Notes under the pieces: model-generated
What the model was told of the DNA's origin: nothing
Seen by the model: the letters and a program-made list of their open reading frames with translations, nothing else
Database searches by the model: none
From: a virus
Virus record (IMG/VR): IMGVR_UViG_3300044997_000618
Coordinates: 1 to 32,273 of that record
Direction: 5' to 3' (one strand)
Length of the DNA: 32,273 bases
Shown: positions 7,364-15,370 of the stretch, one piece after another
How positions within the stretch are numbered: the first letter of the stretch is position 1
Layout: each line of letters starts with the position of its first letter
Translations under genes and position numbers: made by a program

Positions 7364-7803
7364 CAGAGGTCTCCTGTTTTTCTATTTTCGCTGTAGTAGG
7401 GATCAAATGTGCCACCAGGGTAACGGCTTTCCAACTTGCGTACATTTTCAGCGATGACATTATTGGGATCCAGTTTTAATGCGCGGCAGGCGTTGATCCA
7501 GTACCACATGACATTGCCTAGTTCGCATTTCATGTGGAACACAGCTTCTTTGTTGAGTGCTTTGCCTTGGAAGAAAATCTTCTTTGGTATTTTGCAAAAC
7601 TCTCCGGTTTCGGCTGCCATGCCCAATGCGGCTGTGAGCAACAGTGAAACATTGATTTCCGGACCGTGACGCTGGACACCATCAAACACTTCATAGTTGG
7701 CATCCAGTCGATTGCAGGTGTACATAAATGTGGTTAGATCATTGCTGGGCGCACTGGTTACTTGTGCTACAAATTCTTGATATCGGTTTAAATCGATAGG
7801 CAT
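7363..7803 (-). CDS. MazG-like nucleotide pyrophosphohydrolase
   Basis: The 146-residue product has the MazG-fold metal motif: AAETGEF (E-x2-E) and CELGNVMWYW (E-x2-N, where cellular MazG has E-x2-D), then a phage-typical RKLESRYPGGTFDPYYSENR-like end. MazG enzymes hydrolyse (d)NTPs to monophosphates; phage versions may act on dGTP/dCTP or ppGpp, which is unproved here. The frame opens at a TTG (7812), but ATG 7803 behind GAGGAG is the better start. A sigma70-like promoter lies immediately upstream. Confidence 0.85.
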   Translation of the reverse strand: MPIDLNRYQEFVAQVTSAPSNDLTTFMYTCNRLDANYEVFDGVQRHGPEINVSLLLTAALGMAAETGEFCKIPKKIFFQGKALNKEAVFHMKCELGNVMWYWINACRALKLDPNNVIAENVRKLESRYPGGTFDPYYSENRKTGDL

Positions 7804-7810
7804 AAAATAC

Positions 7811-7842
7811 AACTCCTCTACACTACTTTAGCATAGAGGAGT
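7811..7842. repeat. Inverted repeat overlapping the mazG promoter -10 and RBS
   Basis: On the minus strand an 8-bp perfect inverted repeat (CTCCTCTA ... TAGAGGAG) brackets a 13-nt loop that contains the -10 hexamer TAAAGT. Its downstream arm is the mazG ribosome-binding site. It could be an operator or an RNA hairpin hiding the RBS. Confidence 0.45.
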
Positions 7843-7853
7843 GTAGTTGTCAA
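7825..7853 (-). promoter_or_regulatory. Sigma70-like promoter for mazG operon
   Basis: Minus strand: -35 TTGACA (7848-7853), 17-bp spacer, -10 TAAAGT (7825-7830), then the mazG RBS. It lies in the gap after the last virion gene and would drive the leftward block from mazG toward the clamp loader. Confidence 0.65.
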
Positions 7854-7862
7854 TGATTTTGG

Positions 7863-8786
7863 TTAGGCCACTGTTGGATAAGAATTCGAAACATCTGGGC
7901 CGGTACTCACGCACCACCAAGTTCCGCCAATGTAAGTTAGGGTAGTTGACTGACCTAACCCGGTAAAGGTAACGTTGCCGGCGGCTGAGTTTTTCCAACC
8001 TGCTGACACCACTGTCAATACCTGTGTGGTTGGTGAAGCATTGCCACAGATTACAACTTTGCTCTGACCTGCTGTGCCATTGGCGATATTGCCTGACCAA
8101 TCACCGCTCTTGTTGATGATGGAAGTAGTAGTGGTCAAACTTACGTTAGCGTTGCTGGTAATGGTTTCCAAAGATGGCAGATAGATAGGATCCAGGTTGC
8201 GATTTAGATCTTGTATGGTCACTATGGTTCCACCGTTGCTGGTAGTAAACTCAAAGGCAAAAACACCAGTGGTATTGAACGTGATGACATTGGTAGCTGT
8301 GTTGATGCCTTGGATGTTTGATACACCCACAATAACGGCAGCTGGCAATGTCAATGTGTATGTGGTGCTGGATACTGTGACGATCACACGCACTGTCGCA
8401 CCGTTGCCTGCGCTGGGGAAGTTCGTAAACGCCAAGATGCTGTTGGTATCCAATGTAAACGTATGGAAACCACCTGCTGGGTAGTTAATGGTCACTGTGC
8501 CTGCCACAGTTTGTGCGCTGGCGTTGCCAAGGTTGATACGTGTGGTTCTAGCACCGTCTAACTTGGCGTTGAGTATGGGATTGCCGTCCATGTCATTGTA
8601 TAGTGTAGTTCCGGTTAGGGCTTGTTTGACAATGACTTTGGCTTGTAGATCGTCGATTTCCTGCTCGGCAAACTCAAAGTTTGTTTTGATGTTTGTAAAG
8701 TTATCGCGGAATCCCTGCGAATCGTTGTCTTGACCAGCTACTGGGTACGCTGTGTCAATGTTGTTTGGGTTGATATTAGATGCCAT
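7863..8786 (-). CDS. Fibre-like virion structural protein
   Basis: A 307-residue, Thr/Asn/Val/Gly-rich, beta-strand-dense protein with almost no Lys/Arg, typical of phage tail fibre or decoration proteins. The N-terminus (INPNNIDTAYPVAGQDNDSQGFRDNFTNIKTNFEFAEQEI, residues about 5-44) has an RDNF..IK.NF pattern like that of the other fibre-like proteins in this block and probably docks to the virion. The C-terminal part (TYIGGTWWCVSTGP) looks like a tip domain. CTAAATA lies 24 bp upstream. It is the last gene of the structural block. Confidence 0.72.
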   Translation of the reverse strand: MASNINPNNIDTAYPVAGQDNDSQGFRDNFTNIKTNFEFAEQEIDDLQAKVIVKQALTGTTLYNDMDGNPILNAKLDGARTTRINLGNASAQTVAGTVTINYPAGGFHTFTLDTNSILAFTNFPSAGNGATVRVIVTVSSTTYTLTLPAAVIVGVSNIQGINTATNVITFNTTGVFAFEFTTSNGGTIVTIQDLNRNLDPIYLPSLETITSNANVSLTTTTSIINKSGDWSGNIANGTAGQSKVVICGNASPTTQVLTVVSAGWKNSAAGNVTFTGLGQSTTLTYIGGTWWCVSTGPDVSNSYPTVA

Positions 8787-8809
8787 TTTTTCATCCTATT
8801 TTATGGGTG

Positions 8810-8816
8810 TATTTAG
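8810..8816 (-). promoter_or_regulatory. CTAAATA late-type box before fibre-like gene
   Basis: Minus-strand CTAAATA 24 bp upstream of the ATG at 8786, in the short gap between two virion genes. It shares the TAAATA core with the other late-type boxes. Confidence 0.4.
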
Positions 8817-8822
8817 TGCGAG

Positions 8823-9746
8823 TTACACTGCGGAATCATCTTTAAAATAACTCCAGCGATTATTTGTAGTGTCCCAATACGCAAACTTTCCACCCGGAAT
8901 GCTGTCGCTCAATGAAATCATTTGCCCAGCTTGTCCTTGAATAGTTCTAGCAGATGCTATGGTTCTTGTTGTAACTTTTAGGTATTGTGCAGTGATATTA
9001 CCGCTGGCTGTCAAAGAAACAGTATTAACATTGTTTGCTATAGAAGCATTGCCAGCAGTGATGGTTGCATTGGTCGCAAAACCTTGATTGGCAATGATTA
9101 CATTGTTCGAAGTAATGCGTCCTGACACAGATAAGTTAGCGTTTGCTGTAATAAAGTTTGCAAAAATGTTGCCATTGCCAGTTATAGTACCAGGAATCAA
9201 TGTGGCTGTTGTAACAGTTTCGGTGACAGTCAAATTCACAGTCGATACCGCGTTGGCGTTTACCGTAACTACGTTGGCATTGCCTGTAGCAGACACAAAG
9301 TTTTTACCAATCACATTACCGTAACTATTGATATCATTGGTGACCTGTAGTGCTTGAGACATAGATACAGATCTAGCAAAAGTAGCAAGATTGGTTACTT
9401 TTACATTTCCTGCAGTCACGGTACCCAAAGCATTTATGTTGGTTGGCGAAAGATTACCATTGTAAGTGGGCAAGTAACTGGTCACATTGGCATTGCCGTA
9501 GGTGCCGTTGGCCGCGGGCAAGTTAGTGATAAATCTACCATCACCCAGCAAGTATCCATTGGTTGTTCGAATATTACCTGTGGCTGTCACACTAACCAAG
9601 GTACCCACGGACGTGACATTGGGTTGTGCATTGGCTGTAACCGTTGCCGCATTGGTGGAAAATACTCCCAAGCTGTCAAAGTTAGCATCTAGCTCAGATA
9701 GGTTGATGTTTCCTGTGGCATTGGCGAATTGATAGGGTACTGTCAT
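8823..9746 (-). CDS. Fibre-like virion structural protein with Asn/Thr/Ala-rich repeats
   Basis: A 307-residue protein built of imperfect short repeats of type V(T/S)ATGNI, GNANV and TVTAGN, suggesting a trimeric beta-helical fibre shaft. The N-terminus (FANATGNINLSELDANFDSLG) has the L-D-x-N-F docking-like pattern and the C-terminus (GGKFAYWDTTNNRWSYFKDD) resembles a small tip. The low charge and repeat bias match tail fibres of T4-like environmental phages. It lies directly after the 981-residue gene. Confidence 0.72.
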   Translation of the reverse strand: MTVPYQFANATGNINLSELDANFDSLGVFSTNAATVTANAQPNVTSVGTLVSVTATGNIRTTNGYLLGDGRFITNLPAANGTYGNANVTSYLPTYNGNLSPTNINALGTVTAGNVKVTNLATFARSVSMSQALQVTNDINSYGNVIGKNFVSATGNANVVTVNANAVSTVNLTVTETVTTATLIPGTITGNGNIFANFITANANLSVSGRITSNNVIIANQGFATNATITAGNASIANNVNTVSLTASGNITAQYLKVTTRTIASARTIQGQAGQMISLSDSIPGGKFAYWDTTNNRWSYFKDDSAV

Positions 9747-9767
9747 AGTTGGTCTCGATCTTGTTAT

Positions 9768-12713
9768 CTATGGGGTACTCTGGTTTATCCAGTTGACCTC
9801 TTCAGGTACAGAGTTTACCCAAGGCACGGTGTTGCCCACATTGTTGAGCCAAGAAACAATGGCCGGTGGTTGTGGCACAGGTGCCGGGCTAGGCGGAGCA
9901 CCGCCCAGGATGTTGATCTTGGGATACAACAGATACTTGTTGTAAACGTCTGTGAGCCCATAGTTGTCTTCGGGCACAATAAATACAGTGCTGCCGCCAT
10001 CAAATATTGTCTGTTGGCCAGCAGGTTCAGGTATCAAGCTCCATGTCACTCGGCTCAATCCCACAGTGGGTGTGAGTGGCAAATACAGTTCAGTGTCTTT
10101 AAACAAGTTACCGCGTGTGACCAACAGTGCATCGTAGGTCACATAGGTATCAATCAAGGTAAATGACACGTAGGTATCATCTACTACAGTCATTCTGTAT
10201 AGTCCCAGGCGATCAGTATCGTTGGTGATCGCTGAGCTGGGGTCCAACGTAGTGTCATCAAACTCCAGTTGATCATAGGTGCTAGACCAGTTGGTCCATG
10301 CTTCAGCGTCAGTCTGTCCAAGATAGTCTTCTTGCTTTTGAAAGATCACTGTGCGATTGTTGAGCTGGCGTCCATTGTCTCCGTCAATGCCGCCCAGAGC
10401 CGCAATGCGATCCAGGGTTTGGTTGTTTACAGCACTGAAACTCAACTGAGTGGCATAATCCACTGTGCCACGCAACACAATGTTGCTGGGTCTGTCAACA
10501 CGATCAAATGTGGTAGCCTGTGCTGGACTTGGGATCCACTCTTTGATCACTGGATCCCAGTAATGGCTGTACTGTCGATCCAGGATGTAACGATCGGCGG
10601 TAAAATCAACCAAGTTCAAACGCTCGCCCCAACGAGTGCGTATGTTATAGGCCAGCTGTTCACCTTTGCCAGGTTCACAGTAGGCCACAATGAATGCACG
10701 AGTAAAGCCCAGCACACGTCCATTGGCCTGTTTAGATGTCATCCACAGCGGCAACACTTCTGAATACTGCCCCACTGTGTCAATGACCTGATCGCGCATC
10801 TCAATCAAGCTGTTGGGATACACTTCTGTCACAGTTTCGCCATCATATCCAAATGGAAAAGCCACGGACACTGACTGTGGTGGGCTTTCGCCGCGCTTGT
10901 TTACTCCCGAATCCTGCACTTCACTGTATACCACTTCGTATACAACATTGCCGGTATTGCCCAGGCGTGCCTGTGCTACTTTGATTTCGCCCAGTACCAA
11001 TGGCTTGCGGAAGTGATTGAGCTCCAAGGCTGTGACATAGTCTTCCAGACTGGAACTGGTCAATCCAAACGCATGCTGATAGATCACGTTTTTGGCCACA
11101 CCAAAGTAAGGATCGTCGGGTCTGTAGATAAAGCTGGGCTGTATGATGTCTTGATCCTGCAACAAACTGTTGACCAAGGCGCGATCCGCTTCGCCAGGCA
11201 TGGCCTGTATGTAAAGACTTTCATAGGGTTCGTTGTATTTGCGGTTGACTCTGATACGGAAAGTCTTGAACACTGAAATCAAGCCGTCAATGCTGTAGGC
11301 ATTACCAGTGAATGTGAATGTAGAGTCAAATGTGGTTTCATCAGTGCCCAGACGTGTGGCTCGTTGTGCGTCAAAAGTAGTGGCTCCACTATCTATGGCA
11401 AAGGTATTGAAACTCACACGACCAGCAAGGTTACCCGATGGCAACAGTTGCAGTCCTTGAGGCAGTTTGTTGTACACACCTGGCACATAGTTTCTGTTCA
11501 AGCCTGCGCCTGGCTTGAGACGATAGAACAGTTGACGGCCTGAAGTATTGATCGCTTCAATCTGGAAAATGCTGACCGCGCCGTTGTTGATGATGCCTAA
11601 ATCTGTAGGAGTGATCCAGGTCACTTCTGTTTCCACGTCGCCAATGATTGTGATAGTGTAGGGATAGGGTGGTGAAATCAGCTGTGGATTATCTTTTTTG
11701 TACACATAGATAACAAAGTTAAACTCTGTTTCTGTGGCGCCTTGATTGGGCAAATACCCATACAACCATCCTGTGGTCGAGTTCAAGGTCAGTCCAGGAG
11801 GCAGGTCCGCTGAGTCCCCGGTAGCTATTTCCCACTCTACTTGATCACCATCCAGATCAATGGCCTGTAACTGATAGGCAAAAAAGTTTGAGTGACGATA
11901 CAACCCGATGTTTCCATCGGGCGGATAGTTTGCAACAAAAGGCGTGCGCTGTGGCAACACGTCTGCGGTGATTTGATTGTTGTCTGCTGTAAAGTCTGTG
12001 GTATCTGCTATCAAGCTGTCTTTGCTGACCACAAACATAGTATAGGTTCTCTGATTACGATCTTTGCCGTCAGATATCTGTAGAGTAAACTGATAGTTTT
12101 TGCTGATACTGCGCGAAGAAAAATCAAAGGGAAACTGATCAAAGGTAGTGCCTGCACGATCAAATCCTGCAACAGCAGTATCGGGCAAGGGTGTGGCAGG
12201 AGTGATAAATCCTGTGATCAATCCAGTGGTAGTGATTGACGTGCCTGGCGGCAGTTCGCCGTCCTCTAAGGTAATCACGACTTTGTCACCCGGATCTTGA
12301 TCAGTGAACTCAATCTGATAATCCACAGTGTCTCCGTCGTAGAACAGTCCAATACTGCCGGCCGGAGTCACAAACTCTGGTAGATCCTGTCCTGTCACTG
12401 TGAGTTGGAAGGTTCGGTCAGCGATACGTGTGAGCCCATTGAGACCTTCACTGTAGGCACGGATGGCAAATCGAGAAGTGACGTTTTCAGATACTTCGGC
12501 GGGCACACCACGCACAGTAGAAAACGCCAGCGGAACTCCTTCAACAACACCATTGGTTTTGACTTGGATACCTTCGGGCAAGGTCCCTGCAATCAGTCTA
12601 TATTTGACCATGCCGCCGTCAGGATCCACTGCAATCACCGGTGTGGTGAAAAACAGTCCTTCGGCTACAGTGCCTAGATTACCAGCAGGAGTTAGCCATT
12701 GCGGTTGTGCCAT
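9768..12713 (-). CDS. Large virion protein with Ig/cadherin-like repeats
   Basis: A 981-residue protein. The first 440 residues contain four repeats that open W(L/I)TPAG.(L/I)G or equivalent, pass through (V/I)D.DG..V.(Y/W) and end LP.G(L/I)...(T/S)G...G (about residues 6-61, 115-170, 262-322, 365-432). This is the putative-Ig/cadherin-like pattern of surface proteins. The middle (about 440-820) is less repetitive. The C-terminus is Pro/Trp/Asn-rich (VSWLNNVGNTVPWVNSVPEE). It has no signal peptide, which fits an intracellularly assembled virion part such as a fibre or baseplate appendage, possibly binding host glycans; that role is inference. Confidence 0.78.
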   Translation of the reverse strand: MAQPQWLTPAGNLGTVAEGLFFTTPVIAVDPDGGMVKYRLIAGTLPEGIQVKTNGVVEGVPLAFSTVRGVPAEVSENVTSRFAIRAYSEGLNGLTRIADRTFQLTVTGQDLPEFVTPAGSIGLFYDGDTVDYQIEFTDQDPGDKVVITLEDGELPPGTSITTTGLITGFITPATPLPDTAVAGFDRAGTTFDQFPFDFSSRSISKNYQFTLQISDGKDRNQRTYTMFVVSKDSLIADTTDFTADNNQITADVLPQRTPFVANYPPDGNIGLYRHSNFFAYQLQAIDLDGDQVEWEIATGDSADLPPGLTLNSTTGWLYGYLPNQGATETEFNFVIYVYKKDNPQLISPPYPYTITIIGDVETEVTWITPTDLGIINNGAVSIFQIEAINTSGRQLFYRLKPGAGLNRNYVPGVYNKLPQGLQLLPSGNLAGRVSFNTFAIDSGATTFDAQRATRLGTDETTFDSTFTFTGNAYSIDGLISVFKTFRIRVNRKYNEPYESLYIQAMPGEADRALVNSLLQDQDIIQPSFIYRPDDPYFGVAKNVIYQHAFGLTSSSLEDYVTALELNHFRKPLVLGEIKVAQARLGNTGNVVYEVVYSEVQDSGVNKRGESPPQSVSVAFPFGYDGETVTEVYPNSLIEMRDQVIDTVGQYSEVLPLWMTSKQANGRVLGFTRAFIVAYCEPGKGEQLAYNIRTRWGERLNLVDFTADRYILDRQYSHYWDPVIKEWIPSPAQATTFDRVDRPSNIVLRGTVDYATQLSFSAVNNQTLDRIAALGGIDGDNGRQLNNRTVIFQKQEDYLGQTDAEAWTNWSSTYDQLEFDDTTLDPSSAITNDTDRLGLYRMTVVDDTYVSFTLIDTYVTYDALLVTRGNLFKDTELYLPLTPTVGLSRVTWSLIPEPAGQQTIFDGGSTVFIVPEDNYGLTDVYNKYLLYPKINILGGAPPSPAPVPQPPAIVSWLNNVGNTVPWVNSVPEEVNWINQSTP

Positions 12714-12717
12714 GTTA

Positions 12718-12978
12718 TTAGAAACTAGATAATGCTACACGGCCCCAGATCTGGCTGGAACCATCGTAATCTGCAGTACACACATAGAAAAAATCTGAAT
12801 CATATGCAGTTTGTCCAGCAGAGTCACCCACGCTGCCCACGCTGGTCAGTGGAGGATTGCCGCTGGTAAATGAGTTTAAATATGCAAAGTTATTGTTGCA
12901 TTTGATATAGGCAGTGCGTAGCCCATCGCCGGTTCCGTCGTTGGGCACTGCGCCTACGTTGATCACTTCTATCGCCAT
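12718..12978 (-). CDS. Small fibre-family protein with PNDGTGD N-terminal motif
   Basis: An 86-residue protein opening INVGAVPNDGTGDGLRTAY and then KCNNNFAYLN. This motif recurs in the next protein upstream and marks phage structural proteins of this kind. The rest (TAYDSDFFYVCTADYDGSSQIWGRV) resembles a compact C-terminal tip. It is short for a fibre and may be a minimal docking-plus-tip protein. It sits 4 bp before the 981-residue gene, behind a CATAAATA box. Confidence 0.7.
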   Translation of the reverse strand: MAIEVINVGAVPNDGTGDGLRTAYIKCNNNFAYLNSFTSGNPPLTSVGSVGDSAGQTAYDSDFFYVCTADYDGSSQIWGRVALSSF

Positions 12979-12997
12979 GTTTTACCTCGCTTTGAGA

Positions 12998-13005
12998 TAT
13001 TTATG
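12998..13005 (-). promoter_or_regulatory. CATAAATA late-type box
   Basis: Minus-strand CATAAATA, one base off the T4 late consensus, about 20 bp before the ATG at 12978 and in the 38-bp gap between two virion genes. Confidence 0.5.
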
Positions 13006-13016
13006 GCTATTTGCAG

Positions 13017-13535
13017 TTAGCCTATGTACCAGTTTGATCCATCAGCCCAGACAGGCACAGCATTGGCTGCATTGCCCACGGCTAGATTGCCCCATGTTCT
13101 TGTGTCGGCATCAATGACAAAAGATCTTGCTCCAGCAAAGGGGGTGGGTAGGTTAGACACTGTGACTTGAGCAGTTCTCACAAAACCATTGTCTACTGTT
13201 AGATTACCAGATATACTAATGTTTCCGGCGTTGACATTGCCCACAAATAGTCCGCGCCAACGGTTGGTTATACTGCCCAAAAACCATGTGTTGTTTGCAC
13301 CAGGAATGGTGTTGTTGTTTAGGCGAACATTGCCCACGCCATTGGGGCTCAAGGCCAAATCTTGATTGACCTGCAACGTAGAAATAACGTTGTTTTGTAT
13401 CCGTACGTTAGTGCCCACAGGGCCAGCAGCCCATATTTGATCAAAATTATTGTCTGTTTTTATGAAGGCGGTGCGTAATGGATCACCGGTTCCGCTGTTA
13501 GGAGCCGTACCTACATCGATGATTTGTTCTGCCAT
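13017..13535 (-). CDS. Fibre-family virion protein with PNSGTGD N-terminal motif
   Basis: A 172-residue protein opening IDVGTAPNSGTGDPLRTAF and then KTDNNFDQIW, a paralogue of the 86-residue neighbour over its first 35 residues. It continues with Asn/Val-rich shaft-like sequence (NAGNISISGNLTV) and ends in a Trp-containing tip (VPVWADGSNWYIG). It probably shares an attachment site with its neighbour. A GTAAATA box lies about 19 bp upstream. Confidence 0.72.
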   Translation of the reverse strand: MAEQIIDVGTAPNSGTGDPLRTAFIKTDNNFDQIWAAGPVGTNVRIQNNVISTLQVNQDLALSPNGVGNVRLNNNTIPGANNTWFLGSITNRWRGLFVGNVNAGNISISGNLTVDNGFVRTAQVTVSNLPTPFAGARSFVIDADTRTWGNLAVGNAANAVPVWADGSNWYIG

Positions 13536-13553
13536 TTGCCTGTTCCTTTTGTA

Positions 13554-13560
13554 TATTTAC
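13554..13560 (-). promoter_or_regulatory. GTAAATA late-type box
   Basis: Minus-strand GTAAATA about 19 bp upstream of the ATG at 13535, at the boundary between the erpA cassette and the virion block. Confidence 0.35.
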
Positions 13561-13585
13561 CGGAACAGGCTGTTTGGAAATGTAG

Positions 13586-13909
13586 CTAGGAAGGTGAGAA
13601 ACTTGACCCGCAGCCGCAGGTTGTTTGTGCGTTGGGGTTCTTGATAACAAAGCTAGATCCCATGACATCTTCTCTGTAGTCTATTTCAGCGCCTTGCAAA
13701 TAGCCCCAACTCATGCTATCTACCAAGATTTTTATACCATCGTATTCGAGATCAAAGTCATCTTCGTTGTGTACTTCATCCAGTGTAAAACCGTATTGCA
13801 TGCCCGAACAACCGCCGCCCTGTACAAATACACGCAGTTTAAGAGCAGGATTGTTTTCTTCTGCCAGTATGTCTCGTATTTTCACAACAGCCGAGTCTTT
13901 TACTTGCAT
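13586..13909 (-). CDS. erpA: ErpA-like A-type iron-sulfur carrier
   Basis: The 107-residue product aligns by eye with bacterial ErpA over its whole length: [44 protein letters not shown] and [15 protein letters not shown]. The three cluster-binding cysteines are present (C34, C98, C100). A-type carriers accept [2Fe-2S]/[4Fe-4S] clusters from IscU-like scaffolds and deliver them to apo-enzymes in the cytoplasm. The ATG overlaps the SOD stop (TGATG), so the two are translationally coupled. Fe-S carriers of this family are known in some T4-like phages of oligotrophic bacteria. Confidence 0.93.
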   Translation of the reverse strand: MQVKDSAVVKIRDILAEENNPALKLRVFVQGGGCSGMQYGFTLDEVHNEDDFDLEYDGIKILVDSMSWGYLQGAEIDYREDVMGSSFVIKNPNAQTTCGCGSSFSPS

Positions 13910-14481
13910 CAGGATATTACTCCAATTCGTTCATTGACGATATCCCAGTTGATGATCTTCCAGATATTATTGAGATATGCTTCTTTGTCGCTTTGATAAT
14001 CTAAAGCCCATGCATGTTCCCACCAATCAATAAGTAGGGCTATATCAGTGCGCACAGCATGATTGCGAATGGTCTTGATATCACCCGAGGTGTTTAGGTA
14101 TACCCATCCCGATCCTTGGATCTTCATGGCTGTTTCTTTCACAGCATCTTTGAAAGTATCAAAGTCGTCAAACTTCATCTCAATAAGTTGTAGACTGGAG
14201 CCTCGAGGACGGTTTGGTGCTTTAGGAGCCCTAAGCTGAGGGAAGAACATATTGTGTAAAAAACTGCCAGCACGATTAAAATCAGCATTGCCTTCTCCAG
14301 CATTGTAGCGTTGGGCATAGCCTCGCGCCAGGTGTTCAAAATGATAATCTAGGGTTTTTTCGCTCATTACAGGATCTAGATCCTTGAGCCCATAAGGCAA
14401 AGGAGTGGTTTCCAGCTTGGCTGGACGAGTAGTTGCTTCTAATAGATAGATTAAATCTGCTAATGATGCGGCGGTATCCAT
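13909..14481 (-). CDS. Fe/Mn-family superoxide dismutase
   Basis: The 190-residue product matches Fe/Mn SOD throughout. The four metal ligands are identifiable as H47 (LDYHFEH), H76 (SFLHNMFF), D152 and H156 (LIDWWEHAW). The GSGWVYL strand, the second-shell Tyr (Y55) and the terminal [11 protein letters not shown] helix are also present. The usual HH pair after the first ligand is changed. It would convert superoxide to H2O2 and O2 in the cytoplasm. Metal preference cannot be read by eye. There is no signal peptide. It lies 8 bp after infA and overlaps erpA, so it sits inside one operon. Confidence 0.92.
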   Translation of the reverse strand: MDTAASLADLIYLLEATTRPAKLETTPLPYGLKDLDPVMSEKTLDYHFEHLARGYAQRYNAGEGNADFNRAGSFLHNMFFPQLRAPKAPNRPRGSSLQLIEMKFDDFDTFKDAVKETAMKIQGSGWVYLNTSGDIKTIRNHAVRTDIALLIDWWEHAWALDYQSDKEAYLNNIWKIINWDIVNERIGVIS

Positions 14482-14489
14482 ACTACTAT

Positions 14490-14708
14490 TTAGCGGCGTC
14501 TTGTGATGCGTCCTTTGGTTATATCATAGGGGCTGAACTCGATTTCTACTCTATCGCCCATGAGTATTTTGATATTGTTCACGCGTATCTTGCCGGATAT
14601 GATACCTATCACGGGCTGAGATTGTCCGTCTACTTGTACTCTAAACATGGCATTGGGCAGTACATCAACCACAGTGCCTTCCATACGGAAGCCTTCTTCT
14701 TTAGGCAA
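14490..14708 (-). CDS. infA: Translation initiation factor IF-1
   Basis: With a TTG start the protein is 72 residues, the length of E. coli IF-1, and aligns from its first residues (M-x-K-E-x4-M-x-G-TV). The OB-fold core is clear: [15 protein letters not shown], then [18 protein letters not shown] and [16 protein letters not shown]-1 binds the 30S A site with IF-2 and IF-3 during initiation. ATG 14684 behind AGAAGG would give a 64-residue form lacking the first eight residues. It overlaps the upstream gene by 8 bp. A phage-borne copy is unusual; it may tune initiation on phage mRNAs, which is inference. Confidence 0.93.
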   Translation of the reverse strand: MPKEEGFRMEGTVVDVLPNAMFRVQVDGQSQPVIGIISGKIRVNNIKILMGDRVEIEFSPYDITKGRITRRR

Positions 14709-15069
14709 TTTTAAATTCGATCCTTTTCAGCCGATCCCAACGAAAACTGCGCCAGACAGCCTGATCGATGTCCCAGATCTTGCAGACATCGTTGTTTACT
14801 TTTGACGGTTTGTGTGCTTGTTCCACAGGCACTGCTTTGTTTTCATTCACGGTATACTTAGCACCGTGAGATTCGTTGAGAGTGCAATTCATCACTCTGG
14901 TAGAGCCGTCGGCCTTGACAAACTCTACCAACACAGCGCCATCCTGTAAGATGCCCTTCATAAAACGTCGGAACTCATCTCGCTCAGCTTCTGCAGATTG
15001 ACTGTAGTAGTTGCCAGGTTGGCCGTTGAGCCGGTTCCAAGTTTGCTGTTGTTCAAATGTCAGTGCCAT
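14701..15069 (-). CDS. Phage SH3-like beta-barrel protein (DUF2693 type)
   Basis: A 122-residue protein. The pattern [21 protein letters not shown] followed by NCTLNES and, near the end, VWDIDQ-like [17 protein letters not shown] matches the small phage beta-barrel family with a strand-rich core and a conserved W-R-S-F. The biochemical role is unknown; such proteins are common in T4-like phages. Its start overlaps the preceding gene by 17 bp and its stop overlaps infA. Confidence 0.75.
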   Translation of the reverse strand: MALTFEQQQTWNRLNGQPGNYYSQSAEAERDEFRRFMKGILQDGAVLVEFVKADGSTRVMNCTLNESHGAKYTVNENKAVPVEQAHKPSKVNNDVCKIWDIDQAVWRSFRWDRLKRIEFKIA

Positions 15070-15364
15070 TGTCGTTTCCCCATGCTAGTGAAAAAATAAG
15101 TTGATCTTGAGAGTTTGTAAAGAACCATGTCATATATTCGGTGGATATTTCTGCTTGATATTGGTTTCCAGGCAATCCAAAATGTTCTACAGTCCAGGCA
15201 CAGATTTCATTCCAGTGCTCCATGCTGGGATTTGTGTCCCACATCAGAGTCACCGGATAAGCAAAAGTTTTGTCAACAAGATATTGAGATTTTGCCACGA
15301 TTGTTTTAGATCTTGTGCTGTAACACCACTTGCCTGGATGCAAATCATTGGGAATGACCAGCAT
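15053..15364 (-). CDS. Conserved hypothetical phage protein
   Basis: A 103-residue protein (MLVIPNDLHPGKWCYSTRS...; ending MTWFFTNSQDQLIFSLAWGN) rich in Trp/Phe/Tyr, with no recognised domain. It overlaps the SH3-like gene by 17 bp and follows the gene at 15371 by 6 bp, so it is part of the transcript that runs into infA-sod-erpA. Confidence 0.7.
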   Translation of the reverse strand: MLVIPNDLHPGKWCYSTRSKTIVAKSQYLVDKTFAYPVTLMWDTNPSMEHWNEICAWTVEHFGLPGNQYQAEISTEYMTWFFTNSQDQLIFSLAWGNDNGTDI

Positions 15365-15370
15365 ACACCG

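Noticed and set aside
14487-14493. CTAAATA box before sod
   Set aside because: It is formed by the infA stop codon and lies only six bases from the sod ATG, too close for a promoter with a leader.
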